A DNA stretch of 36,797 bases from assembly GCA_902790625.1 (NCBI GenBank), contig CADASP010000025.1, positions 1 to 36,797 of the forward strand, in the 5' to 3' direction. The translations under genes were made by a program, and so were the position numbers. Position 1 is the stretch's first letter; each line of letters opens with the position of its first letter. This DNA is from an uncultured Prevotellaceae bacterium. GTDB lineage: Bacteria > Bacteroidota > Bacteroidia > Bacteroidales > Bacteroidaceae. Positions 22,755-29,872 of the stretch are shown here, piece after piece. The notes under the pieces are model-generated. The model ran no database searches and was not told the DNA's origin. It worked only from the letters and a program-made list of their open reading frames with translations.

Positions 22755-23528
22755 TTATTTCTTCACAAATTTCACAATGCAGTCGATGCATATTGGATTT
22801 TCTGTAATATCATCAATAAAAACATTAGCTGGGTGCATGTCTTCTAATACCAATCTGTCTGAAATATAGTTCACTCCTTGGCCATTACAATTGTCACTAA
22901 ACCCCTTAGCTATCACCATTTCGTCAATCTCATCTTTAGTGGCCAGTCGCAGACAAGTCACATAGGGTTGTGTAAGTACGATACGCATCAGTCCATCGGT
23001 ATCACGAGTAAAGCCAATTACTTTCATAGCTGTTTCTGGAAAAAGGCAATTATGCAACACGATAGCGTCAAGCGCCTTTTGCCAAGTAGAATAGATTGAC
23101 GTTCGTTCTTTAACGACCGATGTATTACCCTCTTTATAATAGACCTTGGCTTCAGCACCTTGTGCTATCATAGGCCCAAATTCTGCTATGAGTATTTGCT
23201 CAGAGTTCTCTTCCCAAAGGTTGGCAGCCTTAGCCCATTGTTCGATGAGTCTTTCTTGGCACTCGTCTATTTCCCAACTTGCCGGGCCTCCTTTGCGGCC
23301 TTCAGCATTGCGACTTGCTGCAAGGCTTGCTCCCGCGTAGCATGCGATGATGGACGCCCCAATGAGAGGCGCACCTGCCGTGCAGAGTCCTGCATGCTCT
23401 GATAAATTGAATCGAGGAAAATCTTCTGTCCCATCTTGTATCTCTTTTATATAGTTATCAATTTCACGTAGTGTAAGAGCAGTAAAGCCCTCCTTAGCTA
23501 TCACATTATAAAGATGCTCTACTTTCAT
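22755..23528 (-). CDS. polyvalent-protein-type protein kinase-like protein
   Basis: 257 residues from MKVEHLYNVIAK, the start closest to the promoter box. The N-terminal part (1-118) includes EIDNYIKEIQDGTEDFPRF and NLSEHAGLCTAGAPLIG, characteristic of the kinase domain family first described in polyvalent proteins of phages and mobile elements. The kinase core has QGAEAKVYY (123-131) as the nucleotide loop, VVKER with Lys140, LEDMHPANVFID (228-239) as the catalytic loop (Asp230, Asn235) and ICIDCIV (246-252) in place of the usual DFG. It ends shortly after, so the C-lobe is minimal. It has its own TATATTTG box and sits between methyltransferase and helicase. The substrate is unknown; regulation of, or defence against, phage is conceivable. 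Confidence 0.7.
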   Translation of the reverse strand: MKVEHLYNVIAKEGFTALTLREIDNYIKEIQDGTEDFPRFNLSEHAGLCTAGAPLIGASIIACYAGASLAASRNAEGRKGGPASWEIDECQERLIEQWAKAANLWEENSEQILIAEFGPMIAQGAEAKVYYKEGNTSVVKERTSIYSTWQKALDAIVLHNCLFPETAMKVIGFTRDTDGLMRIVLTQPYVTCLRLATKDEIDEMVIAKGFSDNCNGQGVNYISDRLVLEDMHPANVFIDDITENPICIDCIVKFVKK

Positions 23529-23552
23529 AATCTGCGAAGTTCTATTTGGGTG

Positions 23553-23560
23553 CAAATATA
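23553..23560 (-). promoter_or_regulatory. -7 promoter box for the kinase gene
   Basis: Minus-strand TATATTTG, 24 bp before the kinase ATG. It suggests that the kinase is transcribed separately from the methyltransferase. Confidence 0.5.
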
Positions 23561-23613
23561 CAAAAGTTTTCTCACATTATCACATCTTTAGCAAAAAAGA
23601 TAATAATCTTTTG

Positions 23614-26370
23614 CTACTTTTTCGCCGTCATCTTTTCGTAGAGCTTAAACAGACACTCCAGGCGGGCTTCGTCTGAGGCGAAGGGGTAGCCGGGGTAGCA
23701 GCTCTCCACGATGTCGTCGAGCCGTGCATGGGCTTCGCGCAGGTCCTGCGGCATTTTGTCTGGGTCGTAAAGCTCTGCCAAAGTCTTCTCGGGGTAATAC
23801 TCGCGGGTCATCAGCACGTCCTCGGCGGCTGCTTCTATCTCCTGCTTCTTCTCTTCGGAGATTTTAGGGAATGGGAAGGTGTTGTAGCAGAGCTGGGCGG
23901 AGTAGCGGTAACGAGTTTCAAGCTTGCCACCAACCGTCTTCACCCAAACCATATGTAAAGCTGAAGTTAATATGCCAAATAGCCATATAGGGGCATCATA
24001 TATAGCAAAGGCTGAATTCGTAATTACTGTACCAGCATCCAAATAACCTATTGGAATATATTTTCTCTGTTCAGATGATACACCAGGTACAATAATACAA
24101 TTACCATTTTTATATCTTATTTCTCCAAATTGATGTGGTGCATCAGCAAGTGCATTTGTACTCGCACGTTTACTGGACGCTCTTAATTCTCTACACTTCT
24201 CTATTCTTAATGCAACCGATTTTATAGATAGTGCTAATGGAAGCAAATCATCTGTAATCCATAAGCAATATCGTTTTTCACCTCTTATAAACTCTAAGGC
24301 ACCCAATAATGGATGTATCAACGCCTCAGCTCTTGAATCTTCTAATAATAGTTGCTCTTTCTCATACTCATCCAACAGGAGGAAACCTCCATCATTGGGC
24401 ATACTACCAAAAGACATGTTGGCAAACCCTGATAATGAAGCGTTTCTTTTCTCCACGATATTCGCACTTCCTTCTGATAGATAGGGATTGATATTGGTTA
24501 CTATTTTTTGTTTGTCCTCATCGAATAAGACTTTCTGGGATTGATACCGTGCCGCCAACCCAATAATAACACATGTTACACCTGCATTATATTTCGCATT
24601 GTTTGACCATTTGAATGAGTGATAGGCAAAGGTTATTTCTACACCTTTACCTAATATAAAAGGCCATAATAAAGCAACTTGCTCTCCCTGACAGATTGAA
24701 TTCGTCGTAACAAAAGCAAGTCGTGCTGCCGAATTCTCGATATATTGTGTACCACAATGAAACCATGTAGAGATATAATCAAGATTATTGTATGCAATAT
24801 CTTCCCCCATAGCATATTCCATATCCGCTTTCTGCTCTTCGTCTTGCAACCTTGCTCCCAAATATGGCGGATTCCCAAAGACAAACACCTCTTCCTCTGG
24901 GGTATGAGGGCATACTGTATTCCAGTCAATACGGCAGGCATTACCACAGACGATTTGGGTGATGTTCTTCAGGGGCAGGGCCTTGGTGTTGACTCCAAAG
25001 TTCTCGTTGAGCTTGGTGTTCATCTGATGCTCTGCCAACCATAGTGACAGCATGGCCACCTCATGAGGGAAGTCAAGCAACTCGATGCCGTAGAACTGGC
25101 TGAGGCTGATGACGCTATTGTCAACAAACAGGATTTCACCTTCCGGTGTACATTTGCGCTGCAAGGCGAGGATGTCCATTTCAAGGAAGCGCAAGCACTT
25201 GTAGGTGATAATCAGGAAATTTCCGCTGCCACAGGCAGGGTCGAAGAACTTCATCCTGCTCATGCGCTTCAACAAGGCATCGCCCTTCTTGACAACAGGC
25301 TTCAGCTCGTCGTAGAATTGTTTCTTTGTCAATGCACCTACATCGCGCAGTTGACGCTTCGATTCGTATAATTCGTTTAATTCGTTGTAGCTCTTTCGCA
25401 GTTCGTCGAGGAACAACGGATTGATGACCTTCATAATGTTGGGCACGCTGGTGTAGTGCATACCCTGATTGGCGCGCTCCTCGGGGTTCACCACCGCCTG
25501 AATCATCGAGCCAAAGATGTCGGGATTGATGTCCTTCCAGTCCAGTTCGCCACACTCTATGATGATGCGACGGGCCTTCTGCCCCATCCGTGGTATCTGG
25601 ATACGTTTGGAAAAGAGGCCACCGTTGACGTAGGGGAACTGCTTGATGATACTCAACGTTTCAGCCGACCGCAGCGAGACATCCATAATATTAAAGGTAC
25701 GCGCGAGATAGTCGCTCAAGTCTGAGCCGTCCTCTTTGGTGTATCGCTGGATGCTGCTGGTGAAGAGGTTCTCCTCGAAGATGCCCGTGTCTTCGGCAAA
25801 GAAGCAAAAGAGCAGGCGAGAAATAAAAATGTTCAGGTCGTGCAGGTCGTCGTCGCTACGAAACTCGTTGTAGCTTCGCAGCTCATCGTGCAGTTTGGCC
25901 AGTTTCTCGGCAGCCTTAATGTCGGCAGGACTCTCCTCCACATAGTGAACGCGCTCCACATCCATCAGCGGGTAGAAGAAGGCGAAGTCTGAGGGCAGCC
26001 GCTCCAGCTGATTCTCGTAGGTGTCCTTCTCGCGCAGGTCGTAGGCCAGCAGCGTCTCGCCGTCGCTCACGGCAATAATCTTTGGCGCTGCCTTCAGCAC
26101 CATCGGGTCGCGTTTCAGCCGTTCCAGTTCGTTGGTCAGTCGCATGGTCGGCGCAGCCCGATAGCAGAACAGCCCCTTGATGAGCAGCCCGTCAAAAGTC
26201 TTGAGTACGCCTTTACCCTCTTTGTAACGCTCAATGTCGCGTTCGCTTTTGCCAAAGGAATAGAGAAGATTGTAGCCAACAGCCTCACCCCCAACCCCTC
26301 TCCAAGGGGAGAGGGGAGTGATTAGTCTTGCTTCTATCTCCCTATAGCCAAGTTGCAGTTTCTTTGCCAT
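23614..26370 (-). CDS. gamma-class adenine-specific DNA methyltransferase (MmeI/YeeA-like) with in-frame palindromic insertion
   Basis: 918 residues. A helical spacer with DLHDLNIFISRLLFCFFAEDTGIF (about 198-222) and the HYTS motif precedes the SAM-binding motif I FFDPACGSGNFL (about 372-383) and the catalytic motif IV GNPPY (about 497-501), giving an N6-adenine enzyme. The C-terminal part would be the target-recognition domain, ending in a helical tail with MTREYYPEKTLAELYDPDKMP and LDDIVESCYPG. The N-terminal region, where MmeI-like relatives carry a PD-(D/E)xK nuclease, shows no ExK motif that I can find, so it is probably a methyltransferase/specificity subunit only. Residues about 18-33 (TPLSPWRGVGGEAVG) are encoded by a palindromic repeat. 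Codons for about residues 493-806 are markedly AT-richer than the rest. It partners with the helicase and GIY-YIG nuclease by position. Confidence 0.85.
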   Translation of the reverse strand: MAKKLQLGYREIEARLITPLSPWRGVGGEAVGYNLLYSFGKSERDIERYKEGKGVLKTFDGLLIKGLFCYRAAPTMRLTNELERLKRDPMVLKAAPKIIAVSDGETLLAYDLREKDTYENQLERLPSDFAFFYPLMDVERVHYVEESPADIKAAEKLAKLHDELRSYNEFRSDDDLHDLNIFISRLLFCFFAEDTGIFEENLFTSSIQRYTKEDGSDLSDYLARTFNIMDVSLRSAETLSIIKQFPYVNGGLFSKRIQIPRMGQKARRIIIECGELDWKDINPDIFGSMIQAVVNPEERANQGMHYTSVPNIMKVINPLFLDELRKSYNELNELYESKRQLRDVGALTKKQFYDELKPVVKKGDALLKRMSRMKFFDPACGSGNFLIITYKCLRFLEMDILALQRKCTPEGEILFVDNSVISLSQFYGIELLDFPHEVAMLSLWLAEHQMNTKLNENFGVNTKALPLKNITQIVCGNACRIDWNTVCPHTPEEEVFVFGNPPYLGARLQDEEQKADMEYAMGEDIAYNNLDYISTWFHCGTQYIENSAARLAFVTTNSICQGEQVALLWPFILGKGVEITFAYHSFKWSNNAKYNAGVTCVIIGLAARYQSQKVLFDEDKQKIVTNINPYLSEGSANIVEKRNASLSGFANMSFGSMPNDGGFLLLDEYEKEQLLLEDSRAEALIHPLLGALEFIRGEKRYCLWITDDLLPLALSIKSVALRIEKCRELRASSKRASTNALADAPHQFGEIRYKNGNCIIVPGVSSEQRKYIPIGYLDAGTVITNSAFAIYDAPIWLFGILTSALHMVWVKTVGGKLETRYRYSAQLCYNTFPFPKISEEKKQEIEAAAEDVLMTREYYPEKTLAELYDPDKMPQDLREAHARLDDIVESCYPGYPFASDEARLECLFKLYEKMTAKK
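26284..26321. repeat. palindromic CCCCTC...GAGGGG repeat inside the methyltransferase gene
   Basis: CCCCTCTCCAAGGGGAGAGGGG (26295-26316 core, split here as CCCCTCTCC and GGAGAGGGG arms) with a CTCACCCCCAA flank. The same element type, with the same CCCCACCCC(C)AACCCCTCCCC flank, occurs at 26387-26422 outside the gene and at 3687-3707, 4352-4372, 5606-5629, 5680-5704 and 32850-32885. In the methyltransferase it is read through in frame. Confidence 0.85.
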
Positions 26371-26465
26371 AGTTTTTTAGTTACTAACCCCACCCCCAAC
26401 CCCTCCCCTACATGGGAGGGGAGTACGGCGGGAAGAAAGCGAACGGAGTTTTCGTTCAGAAACGT

Positions 26466-26573
26466 GAGGCACCAGCCAAGCGCGCATAAAAAGAACGTGG
26501 ACAGTTTATACTTATCCAACGTCTCAGGCGCTTGGCCGGTGCCTCGATAATAGAGATAAGATAAACGCCCACG
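26466..26573. repeat. two interlocked inverted repeats
   Basis: Arm pair 1: GAGGCACCAGCCAAGCGC (26466-26483) with GCGCTTGGCCGGTGCCTC (26528-26545), 17 of 18 matched. Arm pair 2: about 26495-26516 (ACGTGGACAGTTTATACTTATC) with about 26555-26573 (GATAAGATAAACGCCCACG), imperfect. The order is left1-left2-right1-right2, the topology of a pseudoknot. Confidence 0.6.
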
Positions 26574-26620
26574 CCTATCGGCATGAGCGTCCACTTTTAT
26601 CATCCATTATCGTCTATTTC

Positions 26621-26648
26621 GCGGCCAAGCTTAAGAGACGTTTTGAAT
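26621..26648. repeat. 28-bp direct repeat, copy 2
   Basis: 27 of 28 positions identical to 22700-22727 in the same orientation. It lies 250 bp upstream of the methyltransferase start; the other copy lies 61 bp upstream of the helicase start. Confidence 0.85.
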
Positions 26649-26766
26649 AAAAAGCGTACGCTTCAATTTTGTTTATACCCTCAAAAATCATATCGGTGCC
26701 TCCGCTGAGGCTCTATCAATCTGCCATGGCAGCGTCGCGCCACGACGATTAGCCGATACTTCATTG

Positions 26767-26774
26767 CAAAAGTA
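26767..26774 (-). promoter_or_regulatory. -7 promoter box, probably for the methyltransferase
   Basis: Minus-strand TACTTTTG followed by CAATGAAG; the only good TAnnTTTG match upstream of the methyltransferase. It predicts a leader of about 390 nt that would contain the interlocked inverted repeats and one direct repeat. Confidence 0.45.
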
Positions 26775-27014
26775 CAAATAAAAAAAAGACAACACTGCTA
26801 TTGCAACGTGTTTTTACAAATATTTAACTCATGAGTGGGAGATGCCTTTTTCTCTTGGCAAAGCAATAGTGACTTCTATTGCTAAGCAATTGGAACGGCG
26901 ATGAACTGTGCCGCTCAAGCGGCTCAACACCACACAGAAAAAAACAGGCCAGGATTCCGCGTGGAAAACTGGTCTGTTGATGTGGTCGCCGAAACGGACG
27001 AGCGCGAAGATTGT

Positions 27015-28016
27015 TTACTTGCCGTCGTAGGCCCAGCGATAGAAGTTGGCTCCGTGGACGAAACCGGCTCCGAAGGCCGTCATGATGATGTTGTCGCCCT
27101 TGCGCAGCTTCGGTTCGTATTCCCAGAGTGCCAAGGGGATGGTGGCAGCCGACGTGTTGCCGAAGTGCTCGATGTTCACCATCACCTTCTCCATGGGCAG
27201 CTCCAGGCGCCTGGCCACCGCCTCTATGATGCGCATGTTGGCCTGGTGGGGGATGATCCAGTTGATGTTGTCCTTGGTCAGTCCGTTGCGCTCAGCGATG
27301 AGGGTGCTGTCGTTGCTCATGTTCGTCACGGCATAGCGGAACACGGTGCGCCCCTCCTGATAGGTGAAGTGCATGCGGTGGTCGACGGTGAAATGGCTGG
27401 CGGGACTCACGCTGCCGCCTGCCTTCATGTGCAGGAAGGGCAGCCCCAGACCGTCGGTGCGCAGGTAGCTGTCCTGCAGTCCATACTCCGTCTCCTCGGT
27501 GGCTTCCAAGAGCACTGCGCCGGCACCGTCGCCAAAGAGGGGACAGGTGGAGCGGTCCTTATAGTCGGTGGCCGACGACATCTTGTCGGCACCAATCAGG
27601 ATAATCTTCTTGTAGCGCCCGCTCTGTATGAGCGATGTGGCCACGTCGAGCGAATAGATGAATCCGCAGCAGGCAGCCCAGAAGTCGAAGGCGAAGGCAT
27701 TCTTCAGTCCCAGCTTGCCTATCACGATGCTGGCAGTAGAGGGATAATGGTAGTCGGACGTGGAGGTAGCCACGATGAGCGCATCAATCTCGTCGGGGTT
27801 GACGCCCGTCTTGCGTATGAGCTCCTTGGCAGCCTTGCGCGCCATATAGGAAGTGCCGAGACCCTCTTCGGTGAGGATTCGGCGCTCCTTGATTCCGACA
27901 CGCGTCATAATCCATTCATCGTTGGTGTCGACCATGCGCGACAGCTCCTCGTTGGTGAGGACATAGTCGGGCACGTAGCCTCCGATGCCAGTGATGATCG
28001 CGTTAATCTTTCCCAT
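27015..28016 (-). CDS. fabH: beta-ketoacyl-ACP synthase III
   Basis: 333 residues, family-typical. TNDEWIMTRVGIKERR (31-46) is the KAS III signature, with the catalytic Cys in WAACCGF (Cys116), the His in IPHQAN and the Asn in FGNTSAA. It condenses acetyl-CoA or a branched starter with malonyl-ACP to start fatty acid synthesis. The start codon shares its A with the rpmF stop (TAATG), so translation is probably coupled. This is the classical yceD-rpmF-fabH cluster. Confidence 0.97.
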   Translation of the reverse strand: MGKINAIITGIGGYVPDYVLTNEELSRMVDTNDEWIMTRVGIKERRILTEEGLGTSYMARKAAKELIRKTGVNPDEIDALIVATSTSDYHYPSTASIVIGKLGLKNAFAFDFWAACCGFIYSLDVATSLIQSGRYKKIILIGADKMSSATDYKDRSTCPLFGDGAGAVLLEATEETEYGLQDSYLRTDGLGLPFLHMKAGGSVSPASHFTVDHRMHFTYQEGRTVFRYAVTNMSNDSTLIAERNGLTKDNINWIIPHQANMRIIEAVARRLELPMEKVMVNIEHFGNTSAATIPLALWEYEPKLRKGDNIIMTAFGAGFVHGANFYRWAYDGK

Positions 28017-28207
28017 TATTCAGCCACTTCTTCGTCCTTCTTGATAGCCACCTTGCCACGATAGTAGCCACATGCGGGGCATACGGTGTGGTAGATGTAG
28101 TAAGCGCCGCAGTTGGGGCAGATTGCCAGCGTGGGTGCTACAGCCTTGTCGTGGGTACGACGCTTGGCAGTACGAGTCTTCGATTGTCTTCTTTTAGGAT
28201 GTGCCAT
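28016..28207 (-). CDS. rpmF: 50S ribosomal protein L32
   Basis: 63 residues. MAHPKRRQSKTRTAKRRTH is the L32 N-terminus; two CxxC pairs (CPNCG, CPACG) form the zinc ribbon, so this is the zinc-binding form. It lies 28 bp after yceD and overlaps fabH by one base. Confidence 0.97.
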   Translation of the reverse strand: MAHPKRRQSKTRTAKRRTHDKAVAPTLAICPNCGAYYIYHTVCPACGYYRGKVAIKKDEEVAE

Positions 28208-28235
28208 AATGATTTACTATTGATGATTTAACTAT

Positions 28236-28766
28236 TTACTCATTGTCTCCTTTTAACTTGAGGAGTGCGGCCCAGCGTGGGTCGACAGCCTCTGTGGCGT
28301 CCGCATCACTGCTTCGGGCAGCCGAAAGCTCGTTGAGCTTCCGCATCATAGCATCGTTACAATCGCCAGGTTGATGAACGTGCTGGATGGGTACCGCCAA
28401 GGCTACCGCCTCGTAAATGAGCCATGCCGTGTCGAGCACCGGCTTGGCCTCGTCCACGGTGATCACCTCGTCGTCTTCGGTGTATGCAGTGCCCAGCTTC
28501 ACTATCAGCCTCTGGTCGGCCTCCACGGGCTGGCTCATTGGGTCGAGACAGCGGTCGCAGGTCACTTCCACTGTGCCTTCGCAGTGCAGCAACAACTCAT
28601 AAAAGCCGACGGCCTTGCGTATAGACCCCGACACATGCACCGAGCCTTGCTGCAGCAGCGCGCCTTCGAGCTGGCTGAAGAATTGGTCGTCCAACTGCCA
28701 CTCCAAGGGCGTCACGTCCTCGGCAAGCGCCTTCAAATCAATCTTAAACTGCTCTAAGCTACACAT
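28236..28766 (-). CDS. yceD: YceD/DUF177 family protein
   Basis: About 176 residues from MCSLEQFKIDLKAL (an ATG two codons earlier is possible). The conserved VTCDRCLDP motif (about 79-87) identifies DUF177 (YceD), linked in other bacteria and in chloroplasts to 23S rRNA accumulation. The following VEADQRLIVKLG and acidic EDDEVI segments fit the family. First gene of the yceD-rpmF-fabH operon. Confidence 0.9.
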   Translation of the reverse strand: MCSLEQFKIDLKALAEDVTPLEWQLDDQFFSQLEGALLQQGSVHVSGSIRKAVGFYELLLHCEGTVEVTCDRCLDPMSQPVEADQRLIVKLGTAYTEDDEVITVDEAKPVLDTAWLIYEAVALAVPIQHVHQPGDCNDAMMRKLNELSAARSSDADATEAVDPRWAALLKLKGDNE

Positions 28767-28786
28767 ATACACTCGCTAACGGGCTG

Positions 28787-28819
28787 CAAAGTTACAAACT
28801 TTTTTTCTATTACTGCAAA
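28787..28819 (-). promoter_or_regulatory. promoter of yceD-rpmF-fabH
   Basis: Minus strand: TTTG (28819-28816), 21 nt, TAACTTTG (28794-28787), then the start 20 nt further. Confidence 0.65.
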
Positions 28820-28965
28820 GTTTTCGCTACTTTTTTTCATTTTTGCACACTTGTAGGCACGATGTGCAAGGGTTGCAGGCCATTGGTTATGGGTCGCTGA
28901 GCGTTCTTTTGGGCCTTGATGCGGCAGAAGAGATTGGACATAGAAGTTGTTTTTTCGCCAAAATC

Positions 28966-28997
28966 TTTGGTAGAATCAACTTTTATGCTTATTTTTG
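28966..28997 (+). promoter_or_regulatory. promoter of the toxin-antitoxin-like pair
   Basis: TTTG at 28966-28969, 20 nt, TATTTTTG at 28990-28997, then the ATG at 29018. Full consensus with a very short leader. Confidence 0.65.
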
Positions 28998-29017
28998 CAG
29001 CAGATTACGGAAAGAAG

Positions 29018-29500
29018 ATGAAAAGGAATCTGTTGATAGAACTATTGGAAGACGGAGAAAAGGTCAGTCTCTACTCTCCTCATTTTGAAGGCGAGGATTA
29101 TTCTGAGTTTGAGAAGTTCCTGTTGGCATATAAAGACACTTATCCTGAAGACGTGCGTCAGTTGGTATACAGGCTTGATATTATCAAACGTGATGGGGCA
29201 AGAGATATGCACTTTCGCTATGAAGGATCGAGACGCGACAGGGTGATGGCTTTACCATCGCATTTGGAAACGACTTCTCTGCGCCTTTACTTACTGAATA
29301 TTCAGGCGAAGATTCTGATACTTGGAAATGGAGGACTAAAACGCACAGCCACGTATGAAGAAGATGAGAATCTGCATCGCCATGTTAAAACGCTACAGAA
29401 AATTGATATTGAACTAAAGCAAAGAGAAAAAAACAAAGTGATTGTCATCAAAGGGACAGAATTGTTAGGCGAACTGTTGTTTACAATAGAAGACGAATAA
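29018..29500 (+). CDS. putative toxin-like protein paired with an HTH protein
   Basis: 160 residues from MKRNLLIELLEDGEKV; earlier in-frame ATGs lie upstream of or in the promoter and are rejected. The order of segments - acidic N-terminus, RRDRVMALPSHLETTSLRLYLL (about 79-100), KILILGNGGLKRTATYEED and a long charged helix - is reminiscent of RelE/HigB-like toxins (basic strand with R...L.L, then a K..L.L..G..K strand), but it is longer than typical and I cannot assign it securely. The strong gene pairing with the downstream XRE protein (16 bp apart) and an AT content higher than its neighbours support a horizontally acquired two-gene unit. Confidence 0.6.
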   Translation: MKRNLLIELLEDGEKVSLYSPHFEGEDYSEFEKFLLAYKDTYPEDVRQLVYRLDIIKRDGARDMHFRYEGSRRDRVMALPSHLETTSLRLYLLNIQAKILILGNGGLKRTATYEEDENLHRHVKTLQKIDIELKQREKNKVIVIKGTELLGELLFTIEDE

Positions 29501-29503
29501 AGA

Positions 29504-29511
29504 AAAGGAGG
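29504..29511 (+). promoter_or_regulatory. strong Shine-Dalgarno site for the HTH gene
   Basis: AAAGGAGG six bases before the ATG at 29517. Such sites are rare in this window and suggest enhanced translation of the antitoxin-like gene relative to its partner. Confidence 0.5.
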
Positions 29512-29516
29512 TAAGT

Positions 29517-29834
29517 ATGAAGACAAACAGATTGATGGACGAGATTCGCAGTACCATCTCTCCAGAAATGAAGATGCAAATGGAGATGTCGGTGGCAATA
29601 GCCAACCGCATTTATGAAATACTTGATGCGAAAGGAATGACACAAAAAGACCTTGCACGCCGTTTGGGGAAGACCGAGACGGAAGTAAGCCGATGGCTGT
29701 CAGGAACTCACAATTTGACTTTGGCTACTATCTGCAAGATTTCCACTGCTTTGGGTGAAGATGTCGTCAAAGTGGCTGACAGGCCGTATCAACCCATCTG
29801 CGAACTTGAGCCTATTGTGGCTGCTGAGCCATAA
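29517..29834 (+). CDS. XRE-family HTH protein, antitoxin-like
   Basis: 105 residues. An amphipathic N-terminus (about 1-35) precedes a Cro/CI HTH: MTQKDLARRLGKTETEVSRWLSG (41-63) and LTLATICKISTALGE (67-81). The layout, with an N-terminal helix before a HigA/MqsA-like HTH and a short C-terminal tail, fits an antitoxin autorepressor. It lies directly after the toxin-like gene, the HigBA order (toxin first). Confidence 0.75.
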   Translation: MKTNRLMDEIRSTISPEMKMQMEMSVAIANRIYEILDAKGMTQKDLARRLGKTETEVSRWLSGTHNLTLATICKISTALGEDVVKVADRPYQPICELEPIVAAEP

Positions 29835-29872
29835 GAATCGTCAAGAACGCTGCGGGCTGGCCCCTGCCCGCC

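Larger units (their letters stand above)
26371..27014. other. repeat-rich intergenic region upstream of the methyltransferase, no gene
   Basis: Holds a second CCCCTCCC/GGGAGGGG palindrome (26401-26422), interlocked inverted repeats (26466-26573), the second 28-bp direct repeat (26621-26648) and a promoter box (26767-26774). The 89-codon minus frame at 26334-26603 reads straight through the repeats and is not accepted as a gene. From 26900 to 27014 I see nothing specific. Confidence 0.6.

Noticed and set aside
21149..22807. 552-codon plus-strand open frame opposite the helicase
   Set aside because: Antisense shadow of the helicase gene; no domain and skewed His/Val/Gln composition.
26334..26603. 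89-codon minus frame before the methyltransferase
   Set aside because: It runs through two palindromic elements and the interlocked repeats and overlaps the methyltransferase start; composition is that of repeats.
28843..29088. Frame covering 28843-29088 and the upstream ATG at 28916
   Set aside because: They span the promoter of the toxin-like gene; the start at 29018, just after TATTTTTG, is preferred.
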